Positions 1 to 12,900 of a stretch of 64,000 bases of DNA are shown here, piece by piece. The stretch's first letter is position 1. Each line of letters begins with the position of its first letter. Made by a program: the position numbers and the translations under genes. The notes beneath the pieces are model-generated. The model searched no databases and was not told where the DNA came from. It saw nothing but the letters and a program-made list of their open reading frames with translations. This DNA comes from Sanderia malayensis (Eukaryota > Cnidaria > Scyphozoa > Semaeostomeae > Pelagiidae), in NCBI GenBank assembly GCA_013076295.1, contig RQOL01000454.1, forward strand, positions 62,001 through 126,000. The letters run 5' to 3'.

Positions 1-9
1 AAGATTTAC

Positions 10-526
10 CAAATTCAGCGTTGATCTCTTCCTTCACCTTTGCAAAGTTAGTTTCGAAACTTTGTTTGTCAGTCCAGCATATACACGTACTCTCTCTTAC
101 TATGTCATTCAATTCGTCGCCCGGCTGGAAGTCATTATCCAGCTTCACTGCTATAATCTTTCGCTTGCCCCAAGACTAAAAATACAACAAAAGAAAACAA
201 CATAATAAAGTATATCAACATGCTAAAGCAAAAAACTGAGTAAACAAAGTAAACATATCAGAGTAACAAAGAGAATTGAACTTTACAATCAAACATACAG
301 TAATAAGAAAGTGACAGCTTTACCCTTCTAAAATTGATCATCTCTTCGCATTTTTCAGATTGTTCGTAATCATCAGTCATTAAAATTAAAAAAATTAGAG
401 GTCGATACTTTTTCAACTCAACATTAAAAACCACGGGACAACCAATTTCGGCTTCGAATTTTTCTTTTATTTTCATTGCTGCAATCTTGTTGCACGGCGC
501 ATACAAGATTGTCATCAGCTTGGAAT
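10..526 (-). CDS. TIR-like module 2 (two exons, runs to the window edge)
   Basis: Exons 526-324 and 175-10 encode about 123 residues alignable along their length with module 1. The strand-helix start is MTILYAPCNKIAAMKIKEKF, then RPLIFLILMTDDYEQSEKCEE, then KRKIIAVKLDNDF, then a C-terminal helix. DDYEQSEKCEEMI closely resembles the TIR pattern S-x-x-Y-x-x-S-x-x-C-x-x-E. The exon pair has the same 1-0-1 phase pattern as module 1, so the two arose by duplication of a two-exon unit. A GT at 9-8 may be a donor into further exons beyond the window. Confidence 0.55.
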
Positions 527-3500
527 CTGAAAACAAAAACTTAATGATACAACAGGAAATACAAAATTAAAATATTGTGTTAATCATAACAAATGTACAA
601 CACGCGACAAAATCATTTCGCTTATCAAATCAAATTATTGCATCTTAACTGATACAAATCAGCACTACTATAAGACGGCCCGACGAGTTTGGTATCCCCT
701 GTAGCTTCGACACCAGAGGATGTCAACCGCATCATATCAGCAGAGACACACCAGCTGAAAACAACCAAATCCATAAACACAGCATCTTCAAGAAACACAT
801 GATGCAAGGCCCGTGTGGATTTCTCAAACCCTCATGCTTTTGCAAGCAAGATCGCAAGTGCCAAAAAACTTTCCCAAACGACTTTGAAGCAGAATTCAAT
901 GTCAATGGATACTCATTGTACAAAAGACGGGCTACATTCGCATTAATTCCATTCCATTTATTCGTCACCCTCCCCTCCAGGAGGAGGAGGGTGACAAAAA
1001 AACCCTTAATATAGTTGTGGATTTGTAGCGACAATGCATTCTTTCTAAAAAAATTCATTACTTGAAAAGCATTTCTTTCTTTCTTTTCATATGCTCACAA
1101 AGTGCGTTTCATACTTGAAAACAGTGTCTTTGACTTTGATATAATAGCTGCATTAGAAAATAATGAAAATTGGGCAGTTTTATAGCAGGGATCGTATGAC
1201 CATTGGTGGCGGGTCGTGCATCTGAGGGTAATGTCGTAGTGGGGTCCAGTGATCAAAACTACCCAGTCAAAAGTGTCAAGTACATTTTCAAATACATTCA
1301 CAGAGTCAACGGCATAACAGACGCCGAAATCAGACCGGGGGACATGATGAAGTGAGGGCAAAACAAAACATTGCGCAGGGGCAATATTGGTCAGTACCCC
1401 CATTCCATGTATAAAATCGTGCAATATGAAACACACGTCAAAAGTCACACAATTATCCAACAACATCATTCAAAGCAGTTGACCGTCTTCTCAGAGATTT
1501 AACTAAAGTCAACAGACCTTTTGGTGGCAAATACTTCCTGCTTCGGGGTGACACACGAGTACTGCCAGTCATCAAGAAAGCAGGCAGAGAACGAGTGGTG
1601 CAAGAATGCCTCAAGTCACAAAAAGTCGAGAGCCTGTGGTCTCATTTTCAACAATTCAGACTCATTACAAACATGAAAGCTGTTCAAGGTGAGACCTACC
1701 AAGCATTCTCAGACTGGCTTCTCCACGTGGGGAACGGAGTAGAACCTCGTTATCATCATTATCATCAATATCAGATCAACCTTCTACAGCAAGTTTGCGT
1801 CAAGTCAATTGAAGATATCTTGAACAAAGTTCTCATATCACACCAAAAAACGTATTCTCCAAAGACATCCAATAACAGCAGCAAAAATATCTCAGCATTG
1901 ATAGAATCAACACAGATGATCCAGAAGATGCCGCAGCATATCCCATGGAGTTTCACAATGAACAAACTGCAGACGAAATGCCTCATCAAGTTCATTTCTA
2001 TTTGTCTTCACTTACTCTTAATATTATTCTGTTACAGGCTGCAGTTACCATCATTTTGCTCAGTAACATCAACAATACAAAAGGACTCTGCAATAGCACA
2101 CAGCTTATGGTCGAAGACACATCGTACAGCAGAGAATATCACAACAAAAAACGAAGGCCAGTACGCCATGCTTCCATTGCGTACTGGCATTCCAACCGCA
2201 TATAGCAACCTGTATGCACCCGGTGCGAGAACCTCTACTATCTAGCAATCTGAATAGAGGCCATTCACTGACTGTAACAAGTCTAGGTCAGCTCTCGCTT
2301 CATTGAACAACACACACTGTCATTTTTCTCCCCAAACTATCAAAACATTTGATTTTCTAATTTCTTTCGTTACTAACATTGCTCTGTTTGACCAGTAAAT
2401 AACACGGCACATGTTATTTTCGAAGAGTTATGCTTTAGTGTGTTCCAACTCTCCGAAACATTATATCTCCTCTTATGCATCCAGATATGTGAGTTTAACC
2501 GAAATTTGAAATTTTCAGGGTTGGTTTGGTCCCTTGTATTTTACAAAAGAAGTCGTTATAAAGAAGTCTAAAGATTACATGCCAAGTCCGCTCCATCAAC
2601 TCGATAAAAAGCTAACGTGGAACCTTACGAACAGCTTTGTGTATTCCCTTTCTTAAAGTTCTTATTTCAGAAATTGGGTAATTAATTAATTCCAGGAAAG
2701 GTGATGGAAGTACAAATCTTGCCTTAATAGCTCAACGAGGCTAAAATACAGGAGTGAGATAAAAATGCAATTGACTATGAATTCATTTCCGTCTATAAAA
2801 TGTTTTATCCTCAAAATTAAATAAATAGTTGAAATCAATCTTCGTGTATTTTCAGTTCACTGCAGAAAAGATTGAATTTTCAAACTAAAACATTTTTTAT
2901 TGCTATCGACTATTGTCAAACTCGATTGAATTTGCCAATTACTATTAAAAGATTACCAATGTAGTGTTTACTGGAAATGAAACTTACCCATCATAGCTGA
3001 CGTCAACCGGTTTAAATAAGCAGCTCTTTCGTCATTGCTCTCTTTCTCTCCGTAGTCCAAACATGGGTTCAACTTAAATACAGAATTCAGTGCTGGACTT
3101 GGATGAAAGTCCGGTTTCAACTTCACCAGCACAATTTCAATCTCTTTTTTCTATAATAAGGACAAATGAATTTGAAAAGGAAAGCAGACAAAAAAGACAG
3201 GATAGTTGTGTGACATTAATATTCACTGAATACAAATACAGACTCGTGTTATCAAAATCATTTACCTGGGCGAAAAGAATCTCTTTCCTAACCTCTTTTG
3301 ATATTTGATGTTGAATAAAGACAATCACAACACGAGGCTTCAGGTTATAACGTCTTATAAAATGAACAAGTTTTTCGTTAATTGCTATATAAAAACTTGC
3401 GTTATCAAGTTTTTCTTTCAGTTGAAGAATCAAGTCGCAACTTTCTGGTTCACACAGAATGACGATTGATCTTGGCACTGCGAATGAGAAGTTAAAGGAT

Positions 3501-6185
3501 CAATTGCAAATTAACAAAATAATAACATAAGAGAGGTGATGAAGTGACCATGATGATAGCCACTGGACACGGAAACCCAGTTGCATTTGAAATTATCAAA
3601 CAACAATAAATTATAACTTAGTATTTATTTCAAAATAAAAAAGCCGCGTGATTATCATGAACCATGAAAATATTATATAGCTATCCAAGTTGCGCGTGTA
3701 ACTATTATTGATGTACTAAAATAATTTAACAAATAAAAATCAGTTACGTGAAAGATTGCTATGACGTTTCAGGATTGACCCGCTATCATGTAAATATTAG
3801 TATATGCAAAGAGAAGACATCGCAGTATTGTAAAAAAAATTTAGTTTACTTACATCCACCTGGCACACTTTCTTCAACGATTTCCACTCCATTCTCTTTC
3901 ATCTAGAATTGAAAGACAAGAAAATAATAGTTTTGGCTGATGTTATGTTACAACTTTTGAACATACCAAAAATATCGATGATTAAATGTGAACACGTATA
4001 AATAGTGAATAGCAAATAAGATTAATCCAAAGGTATAAGAATAAAACCGAAAATATTGCTCAAGATCTATAGCCCCATTTACACGGTACTGGACAATATT
4101 TTAGTTTGTGCTGATAGGTGTACTTGTACTAATAGGCCTTGCGTTTACACGATGGCCTTTATAGCATGGCATGTTTTTACCGCATGTTTTATAGCATGCT
4201 GAGTCTTCCGCACGTTTTATATCACCGCCCGACACAACAAAATATAAGCTACAAAAGCCCACTTACAATACAAAAATTAACCCGGGTTGAACCCGGGTAA
4301 ACTGTTGTTAAGTAACTTTGGAGCATTCAACAAAATCCTAACATAAATACTTAGAATAAAGCAACATTTTTACAATTCTGAAGTTCAAACAATAACAATT
4401 GACAGAATACTGTGCCCGGCATTGTCCACTTTGCTCTTCAAAAACAAAAAGAAAGCTTTCTGAAATGATAATCTGTGCAAAGTTCCTTAATCAAAGTTAA
4501 GATCTGAACTTCATAAGACTTTTAAAATTTTTCACAATGTTAAATCGTGTTATTTCCATTTTTAATTTGCTGTTAAAATTTCGTAAGAAATGAAATAAAA
4601 CATAATTTCATAAGAACTTAAATTTGCTTCAAATGATATCAAATAACCATCGTAAAAAGTCAATTATAAAATGAAGAAACATCTGATTTCTGAGTTTGAA
4701 CACAACTGGTGTCATGTGAACAGTTGACAAGTTTTTATAAAAACAAAAAAAAATTTGACAAAAAGGAAAAAAAATTATACAAATCGTTTTGCGTAAAAAA
4801 GACGTTTATTCCAGTTTTAAAATTCCATTTGTTTTCTTTATTTATATCTGTTGTACAGATACATACATGTCATTGTCATGGCAACAACAACTAGATGCAT
4901 TCAATATTTTCATTCATAATATTCTCAAGTCACTTTCTTTTATTTGCAATTAATTATTCTGTGGGTATGAAGTCACTGTTTAGGTACACTTCATGTCAGT
5001 ATTTCTGTTTTCACATTTGGCAACAGTAACAGCTTACCAGCGTTAGCTCTTACTTTTTTGGTTTCTCGGTGTGGTTTGTGTCTTTGCTTACGTACGTTTT
5101 ATTAACTTGTATTATTTTCGTAAGTAATTTCTAATATTATTTTCGATTTAATTTGAACATTCAATTACTTAATAAATTCATTCATGTCACAAAGACCAAG
5201 TGTGATGCACTGAGATCATATCTTGTGCCGAAATTGCAAACAAAAATATACAACCCAAAATTTCAAGCCCCCAAAAGGCAATTTTAATGAAAAGTGGGAA
5301 TTATTCATTCCATATAAAGCCTTCTTAAATCAACACATTTCTTCAAAATTATATAATAATTTAACCAGTGTAAAGTAGCAAATTGACAAAATTTAAATAA
5401 ATCTTGCGGTATTAATCGACATCAAATAGCTATATTATAAGTATATATGTTCTTACCTTTCTTGTGAATTCAGGATCCAACAGTCGACAATTTTGTAGCG
5501 AAATTTTCTTCAACCTTCGCGGTCTCATCTCAATCGACTTCATCAAGATATCTTCCATCACTCTTTGACCAATTCGAACGTGATTCAACGTAACATTTTC
5601 CGCCAATCGAAATAGATTGGCCGCTCCTGCCGAATCCAATTCGTTGACTTCCATATATGACAAATCCAAATAATCCAATTTCAATTTCATTTTCTCTCTT
5701 CTGTTATCAATTGATGTTGCTTTTAGTGTTGGTGAATTCATATTCGGGGAGGGAGAATGCAGCAGAGAAGGGACCCTGCAGTTATGAAATTCGAAACGTT
5801 TACAGTAAGCGATGTTATTGTGAATTGAGATGGACTGGTTTGTTGTGAAGTCAACAACATTCCTTAAAGAAATTCTTCCAATGTCAAGCCATTTCCAGTG
5901 AGAGAGTATATCCATCTGCTTCAAGCTCATTAGGTTAAAATGAAACCCATTGAAGATTCTCTCAATTTCAGCTTCTAATCCATTTTTACTTGCCAAGTTC
6001 AGAATATTTAATAGGTATAGCTGAGTAAAAGGACCAGCCTCCAAATATACATTTGAGCACGGTGTTATTGTGTCGAGCAGCTCCTCCAAGAAACCCGTAT
6101 CACTAACTTCATCGGTTTGCTCAAAACATTCAGCTATAAATCTCATTTTCAACACAGAGTGATATCCAGGCTGTCGAACTAAATC
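10..6185 (-). CDS. LRR-containing NLR-type gene with two C-terminal TIR-like modules (3' part, partial at the left edge)
   Basis: Six minus-strand exons can be chained with correct splice signals and matching phases: 6185-5457, 3902-3854, 3477-3266, 3150-2988, 526-324 and 175-10. Every acceptor ends in AG, every donor begins GT, and the joined frame has no stop. The first exon reads as leucine-rich repeat. The small second exon completes the repeat. The last four exons form two homologous modules of about 125 and 123 residues that resemble TIR domains. No membrane segment is visible between LRR and modules, so a cytosolic receptor is inferred. The NACHT part and start codon are not seen; they may lie upstream beyond the LINE at 6.8-9.9 kb, where decayed relatives of the same gene occur. 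The last exon ends in a possible donor at 10/9, so the gene probably continues outside the window. NLR class: fairly sure. TIR identity: inference from shape. Confidence 0.6.
640..2245 (+). pseudogene. Decayed Helitron Rep/helicase gene
   Basis: Two stretches on the plus strand read as parts of a Helitron replicase-helicase. Around 700-970 the sequence encodes a segment with a histidine/methionine-rich start, GPCGFLKP, CFCKQDRKCQKTFPNDF and a Y-LYKRR end, a signature of the region between the Rep and helicase domains. Around 1474-1750 it encodes RLLRDLTKVNRPFGGK, LLRGDTRVLPVIKK and LITNMKAVQGE, which are PIF1-type helicase motifs. From 1890 the frame changes and shows DRINTDDPEDAAAYPMEF and a decayed NINNTKGLCNSTQL, the end of the helicase. 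Frameshifts and stops show it is dead. It lies in an intron of the LRR/TIR-like gene, on the opposite strand. Confidence 0.7.
1100..1290. repeat. Dispersed repeat, copy 1 (partner at about 63235-63420)
   Basis: This stretch and the one near the right end share long, easily aligned runs such as tttgactt(c/t)gata(c/t)aata, gtggggtccag(c/t)gat and aactaccc. The two copies are in the same orientation. It sits between the two Helitron coding blocks and may be an insertion into that element. No function is recognised. Confidence 0.5.
2250..2985. other. Intronic sequence without recognised features
   Basis: AT-rich non-coding sequence between the Helitron remnant and the exon ending at 2988. No coding, RNA or repeat signal was seen. 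Confidence 0.4.
2988..3477 (-). CDS. TIR-like module 1 (two exons)
   Basis: Exons 3477-3266 and 3150-2988 encode about 125 residues. A hydrophobic strand (RSIVILCEP) is followed by a helix (LILQLKEKL), then a second strand (KPRVVIVFIQHQISKEVRKEI) and, after the intron, a third (EIEIVLVKLKPDF), then a C-terminal helix. This order and the pattern of hydrophobic strand, polar turn and acidic helix match the back half of a TIR fold. The first strand lacks the usual F-I-S-Y start and no BB-loop RD-PG is visible, so the domain is divergent; a SEFIR-like domain is an alternative. The module is entered and left in phase 1. Confidence 0.5.
3854..3902 (-). CDS. Small linker exon after the LRR
   Basis: A 49-bp exon with acceptor ttctag and donor gtaagt, entered in phase 0 and left in phase 1. 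It encodes MKENGVEIVEESVPGG plus one base. The phase matches the LRR exon before it and the TIR-like module after it, which is the main support for such a short exon. Confidence 0.5.
3905..5456. other. Large intron with a short perfect palindrome
   Basis: AT-rich sequence between LRR exon and linker exon. At 4280-4298 acccgggttgaacccgggt is nearly self-complementary. Around 4075-4260 there is a run starting agccccatttacacg that resembles, at its start, the sequence from about 6300; both may be MITE ends. Nothing coding was recognised. Confidence 0.35.
5457..6185 (-). CDS. LRR exon of the NLR-type gene
   Basis: This 243-codon exon is open from acceptor (catatcatag, 6186-6195) to donor (gtaagaac, from 5456). 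It starts with a helical linker containing GYHSVLKMRFIAECFEQ and continues into irregular leucine-rich repeats; segments such as KLDYLDLSYMEV and RLKKISLQNCRLLDPEF have the LxxLxLxxC/N spacing of ribonuclease-inhibitor-type LRRs found in NLRs. Broken copies of the same exon lie at 15.48-16.2 kb and 29.69-30.11 kb, so this is the one open member of a local family. The end of the exon (PEFTRK) joins the next one (MKENGVEIVEES) as a smooth LRR end. Confidence 0.65.
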
Positions 6186-6797
6186 CTATGATATGTAATT
6201 TTATCTGATTAGGCAATGGTTAAGAAATAGAATTTATAATAATCCATTATGTAATAAATTACACTACCCTCGCAACATTTTGTGAACGAGTGGGAATTTA
6301 AAGCCCCGTTTACATGAAACGAGCAAATACTTCAGCGGCTCAAGTCTTTCTACAGATAGGTGTACCGTTTTAGCAATGTTTCTCAGTATTCATCATCATC
6401 ACAGAATAGAGATAATACAGGAGGCTACCTCGTGTCGGTATCGTTTGAAGTTTGCGGTCATGGATTTTGTGGAGTCCTTAAAGGCGTTTTCCTGTCGTTA
6501 GTGGCCGCGCAATACGAATAAAGAGGCCTGTGTTTAATGTTGGGCAATGGCAAAATGAGGTGGCGGGGAAAACACGTGTTGTGTGTGAATGTCATTAAAA
6601 AGGAATTACACACAAGCGAAAAAACTTTCACTGATTATTATTATTATTATTATTATTAACAATTTATTTTACGTTGGCAAGAAAAAAAAATATATATACA
6701 TAGCTAATAAGCTAATTAACGCCAACAAGATAAAGTTTAAAACCTATTTTACAATTTCCCAAATAAATAAATAAATAAATAAATTAATTAATTAAAT
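6186..6797. other. Intronic sequence with short microsatellites
   Basis: No gene is seen. A short (ATT)n tract lies at about 6636-6658. The (AAAT)n and ATTA run at about 6762-6795 is the 3' tail of the adjoining minus-strand LINE. Confidence 0.5.
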
Positions 6798-9700
6798 TTA
6801 CAAAAACCCTAAATCTTTAATAAAGACTTTGCACAATCTGCAGATGCAAGTATTTCCTTTCCATGATTTTATTTTTCGTTTGAATTCAGCGACTGTGCTG
6901 GAGTCTTTAATTTCGGTTGGTAATGAGGACCATAAATGACAGCCTCTGTACTGAATATTCTCTATTCCGTATGTGTTTGTCCTTACTTCGGGCAACCGTA
7001 AATGATTTTCACTTCGCAAACTGTATTTAATATTTCTCTCTGTAAATATTTTTTTCATAAATGTTGGATTTAGATTGTTTTTTGTTTTGAATATTTCAAT
7101 CATTAGCAGTTGCAGATTGTGCTGATGAACAGTGCCATATTTTTTCTTTAGTTTTTCTAGCTCTGATTCACTATCTTTGCATACCAACCGTAATGCTCTC
7201 TCTTGAATGCGATTTAACTTCGAATTAGTTGCCCTGTCATGAAACATCCATACAAGTGGACAATAATTAAACTGCGACCGGATGAAAGAATTCATTAAAA
7301 TTTCTAATTTGATAGGATCAATGTAATTCGACAAACGAGCAAGCGCGTGAAGCTTTTGGTTGGCCTTTTTTGACAAATCATCAACATGTTTTTTAAAGCT
7401 TAGTTTCTTATCAAAGGTCACACCTAACAGTTTTTCGTATTCACTTTCATTAATCCTTGAATTTCCAATTGAAACTGTTGCTTCCGTACTTTTATCGCCA
7501 AATATCATCAGGTGGCATTTGTCATCATTTAATTTTAAAAAGTTGTCGGAAAACCATTTTACTATCACAGAGCTGTCTTCTTCTAATTGTTTGATAATAG
7601 TATCAAGATCCGGTTGGCATGCAAAGATTGTGGTATCATCAGCATAGTTACAGATCTTTGTGCGATGTGTAGACCAGAATATGTCATTTATAAAGACATT
7701 AAATAATAAAGGCCCTAGGACCGACCCTTGGGGTACTCCAATCTTGATTTCTTTCCAATCACTAAAAGAGTTGTTGATCTTTACTCTCTGTTGTCTATTG
7801 GATAGATAGCTTCTTATGAGCTGAAGGGCATCCGTGTTAAGTCCATAGGCACTCAGTTTTGCTATCAAAAGACCATGGTTTACACAATCAAAAGCCTTTG
7901 AAAGATCCATGAACACTGCTCCTGCAAGTCCCTTATTATCAATGATGTTCTTACAGTATTGCAAAAAGTTTAACAAGACATGCTGCGTGTTATACCCTTG
8001 TCTAAATCCTCCTAATAGCGGTGAAAAAAAGCGTGCAGTAAATTCAGATAATTGCCTGTGCATTAGTCGCTCGAATATTTTACCGATTGTAGGAAGGAGA
8101 CTTATTGGTCTATAATTCTTTTTGCTCATGTTATCATCCTTCTTGAAGAGTGAAGAAACGTCAGCATTTTTCATATTATCTGGGAAGCTGCTTTCCTCAA
8201 CAAGTTTATTAAAAAGCTCTGTGAGAGGAAAACAAAACAAATCTGCGTTGTACTTTAATATTTTTGCAGGGATTGCATTCTGTGGTGAACCCTTCTTAGG
8301 ATCTAAATTTTGCAGCTGTTCTAGCATTTCTTCGACTGTGATTTTCCTGAATGAGAAGTTTATGGTGCTATTGACGGACGACTTTATCCTAAGGACACTG
8401 GGGTGTGACTGAAAACGTTTTACAATCGTTAAGCAGGGATCATCTTCGTGATCATTCAAAGGCTTTTGCTCATGCTCATGCTCACTGGCGATACCCAAAG
8501 TTTCCGTTATATTTACAAAATAGTTATTTAGAATTTCAGCAACTTTGCCCTCATCTGATTCAACCACACCATTTTCTAAAAGGGTGATACAAGAGCTACT
8601 TTGAATCTTATTTGAAAACAAGGGTTTTACAGTTTTCCAGAACCTCTTATTGTCACTAACAATTTTTGGATCAAGTTGAGCATAGTAAGACCTCTTATTC
8701 TGGCGAAGAATGTTAACACACAGGTTTCTTTGCCTCTTATAAGCAGCCCAATTTTCATTTGTTCGAGTTTTATTGAAACTGTTCTTTAACCGTGTGCGCT
8801 TCATATTTGCCTTTCTAAGTTCTTTGGTCATAAAGGGTCCATCGTTAGCCCTAAGGTATTTTTTCTTTAGAGGTGCTTGCTTATCTAGTATGCTCTTAAC
8901 AGTTGAATCGAAAGTGCTGAAATCTTCCGTCATTAAAGGCTTTGAGTTTAACTCTTCTCCTACCTTCTCTCTGAAAGTATGGTTGTTGAATTTACTGTAA
9001 TCTCGGTAAGTGATAATCCTAGGGCCTTTTTTATGGAAACTGCCTTTCAACTCAGCCAACACCATTGCATGAAAATCCGACAGTCCTGTTTCAAGTGCAC
9101 TAATATTAGCTAGTTTTCTCTTGTCACTGGTAAGTATTAAATCAATGCAAGTTGGATTGTCGGATTTAAAGCAAGTTGGCACCTTGACGACATTTTCCAG
9201 GTTTAAATCCTGCATAAACTGATCTAATGAATCATCATCTTCACTAAGATTAAAGTCACCAATCATTAAGAAATTTTCATATTTTGTACAAAATTGTTCA
9301 AAATTTTTTCGCATTTCTTCCAGAAAAAATTCTTTAGATTGAGAGGGGGGGCGATAGATGCCAATAAGCAGCCATTTGATGTTATGCAGATTTATTTCAA
9401 TAGCTTTTGCCTCAACATCCTTTGCAGTTGAGTTACTTAGTGAGACCTCTTTGGCAGGCACACCCTCTTTAATATAAATCAGTAATCCTCCCCCATGCCG
9501 ATTTCTGTCCGCCCTGATAGGCGGCATATAGCCATCAATATAAAACTGGCCAGGAGGAAAGCTTGGATCTAACTTGGTTTCTGATATCACAAGAATATCG
9601 ATGTTGTTTGAAATCAGTTCTTTTAATAGATCGAATTTGTTTCTTATTGAATTTATATTCAGGTGCGCAATTATCAAATTATTTTTGCTAGTAAGTCTCA

Positions 9701-9950
9701 TTTTTTTTAATAATGATTTGGCATCTACATCCCCTCTCAGATCATCTCTACATATACTATCATGCAAAAATTCATGCGAAATATTTACCTCATTATCAAC
9801 CTCATTATCAACACACGTTTGTTTTTGTTCCTTGCTTCTGCGATTGAAATATCAATTACGCAATGCAGATATGATGTTAAATGCTAACTTCGCATCCCCA
9901 AAACGATTTAGGTGCAGCCCACTGCGAATGATGTTTTAAATTAAAACACT
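6762..9950 (-). mobile_element. CR1/L2-like non-LTR retrotransposon with open EN-RT frame
   Basis: The long frame from 9767 down to 6798 (about 989 codons) encodes an apurinic-type endonuclease followed by reverse transcriptase. The endonuclease begins LIIAHLNINSIRNKFD and continues ILVISETKLD, RHGGGLLIYI, LLIGIYRPPS and MIGDFNLS. The RT shows NYRPISLLPTIGKIFERL, FMDLSKAFDCVNH, IGVPQGSVLGPLLF and the catalytic NYADDTTIFA near residue 710. Reading back in frame past 9767 the frame stays open to a TGA at 9852-9854; before it, SGLHLNRFGDAKLAFN suggests the tail of an ORF1 esterase, so the copy is 5'-truncated. The first codon at 9767 is TTG, not a real start. The 3' end carries an (ATTT)n-type tail typical of CR1/L2 LINEs. 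It lies in the same orientation as the NLR-type gene, probably within an intron. Confidence 0.85.
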
Positions 9951-12900
9951 GATCATCACTCTTCACTGATCACTCTTCATCTTCTACATGATTGATCAAT
10001 TTCTAGAAAACATATTTTACTCATCAAAGTTTATCAGAGTCACTCATCCAAACGAAATTTTCAGTTTGGAATATACGACACAAAGAGATATTTTAACCCA
10101 GCAATTACTCAAAGTCTTGTACTCTTATCAAATTTGAAGTCAACATTGTAATAAGATTTAAATCTTTAGAAACGGAGGCATCCAGCAATTACATTGTTAA
10201 TTCTTAGCAGAAAAGCAATTTAATTTCATTTATCCATTTATTCGTCTAAAATAATTATAAAATGCCGCCACTTTTCCAGTCTTCAAGTACTAAAGCTTTG
10301 AAATCTCAACTTCTTTAATATGATGAAAGAATTATAATGGATAAATGTTGTTGCAGTTGTTGTGATTTCCACGTTTTGGCGTCAGCAATTGTGAAAGAGA
10401 GATCATTAACTGAATCAATTTTGATGGCACTTCATTGCGAGATGCATTTGATATTTTTCGATTTCCCTTTCGCAAGCATTGATATAAACAACAGTCTAAC
10501 ATAACACATGTAAATAAATAATCAATTATATGAACAACGTCACGCCAACATGCAACTTAAAATATGGAAAAAAATACTAATAAAGAGTATTAAAGAAGCA
10601 TTCCATGGTCGATCATGTATCCAAGCGATATTTTCAGTTTGGAATACACAAAGAGATATTTTAATCCAGCAATTACTCAAAGCCCTACTCTTATCAAGTT
10701 TGAAGTCAATAACGTAATCAAATTGAAATCTTTAGAAACGGAGGCATCCAGCAATTACATTGTTCTTTCTTAACAGAAAAGCAATTTAATTCCATTTATC
10801 CATTTACGTCTAAAATTATAAAACATTTGAATAAAACAAAAACGGAGACATCCAGGCTTTTTTGAGAATTGTCCTTGTATGAAAGCAGTCAAAGTAATGT
10901 TATCGATTCCAGACATATTTGTTTCTGGTAAATGGATGACTAAAAATTCATTTCAAGAAAACACATGCTATTGATCAAAGTAGTGACATTAAAGTTGGGT
11001 CTAAAGTAAAAAAAGGTACCAAAAGTACTGAAACTTTGAAAACCAAATTTTATGCTATAGTCGATACAATGATGAAAATATTCTACTGGATAAATGTTAG
11101 GTCACAGATTATATTGGTGCAAACCCTTTTACGATATCCCATTCATGGCAGAAATAACTAGTGTTTCTTTTCTTGGCAAGTTGCCCATGCCGAAATTATA
11201 TATTTATACACAAGGATAGCTTAGACTTTGCTCTTACTTTAAAGTTGAGATTGTGGACTTTGTTGTAAGTTTTAATTGATGTAACAGCAAATCTATTGTT
11301 CCCCAAGTTTGAGGATGAAATATTCTTGCAAGAACTGGATAATGTGGCAAAGTTGTGGCAGCTTACAACAACAACAACAACAACATTAAAATGGTTTGTG
11401 GCATCACTGGCAACAACTACAACATTTAATATGTCGTAGATTAAAGGTTTGGTAAAATATACTAGAGGTCAAAAGGACCTTTCCGGTAACTATATGAAAC
11501 GACGAATCACGAGTAACGAAAACTGGGGAACGACTGATTGTGACCTCAACCCAACGAAAACTGCTGATAAAACATGAGAAGGTCATTGCCCATTCTATTT
11601 GCGCAAGTATTTACAAAACACATTTCGCGGGAAACCTACGCAATGGTTTAAGATTTGAAAAAAGAATGGCTTACATTTGTTAAATTATTTTGCAATTGTC
11701 AAATAATTGTTTTTTTTAGTCAAAGTTCAAAACTAATTTATGTTCAATTATTTAAAATTAAATGCTGGTATCCCTCTTTTATTAATTATTAATTATTCAT
11801 GATTTAATTTTGTACAAAAAATCAAACTTTAAGAAAAGGAGGAAGAGGGTGAGTTCAACTTTTTGATACTTTATATCAGCAAATATGAAAAGTTCAAATT
11901 GTCACGAGGATTAAAATTCACTCCAATCGATATTTGGATGATGGAAGTTTTAGTCACAGGGCATCCCAAGATTGCACATTACAGAAGCAAACACTATTCA
12001 AAAGGCATTAGAAGTAATAAATCAGCATGAAGTAAACCAGACATTGAGATATGCAACTCATTATTCTTCAAAAGACTTTGAAAGCCTGGGTATAATCTAA
12101 ATTAGCTCGAGTTTTACTTTTCCTCCTCGACTGACATTTTTATAAAAAATATTTCAAATTATTAGAATCAGCTCGGCAACCTTTCTCATTTCCTAGATAT
12201 CTATGGGTCGAAATAAAAGACATATTGGGAAAATAGTTTTATGAAATTTAACGGAGCACCCTTCTTTGTGGTCGATCAAAAAAGAATGCAGTGTCATCAT
12301 ATCGCAACTGGTTTACCATTCTTTCTGCGTTTAGAAAAGTAGCTGAAGTTGCATACGTTGTAGATGATACGTTGCATGTAACTTGTAATGTTGAACAAGA
12401 TAAAAAATAAAAAACTCATATAAATGTTACGAAGAATAACGTTCGGAACCAATGTTACATTGTTTACTGGATTTCTAATTTGTAATTCTTAATTTCTAAT
12501 CTAATTTCCAATTTTTCCACACACATCATCTTGAAAAAATCTATAGCCAAAAAGATCGTTTGTTTTTGCAATTTTACTCTGAAACTAAGCTCGATTATCA
12601 ATTCAAAAGCAATGCATCTCAAATAAATAAAAGTAATTTCCTGTTTTTTTAAACGATTTTGTTTTATTTCTGAAACTTCTTTATGTTTGATCGATTTATG
12701 AAGTATTTGGAGTGGTCGATTCCTGTTGAATGGGTATAAGAGAACCAAGCACTTTATTTACAGATTATTTGATCGCGATGTAAAAATCAGATGCGTAGCT
12801 AATTAAAGCAAAAAAGATAAGAAACAAAATTTGAATCACGAAATTTCAAGTTCATTTAAATTGCAATAATTATGGGCAAAAACGTTCTTCGTCGTCAAAA

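Noticed and set aside
7360..9000. Several plus-strand frames across the LINE
   Set aside because: They are shadows of the minus-strand EN-RT frame.
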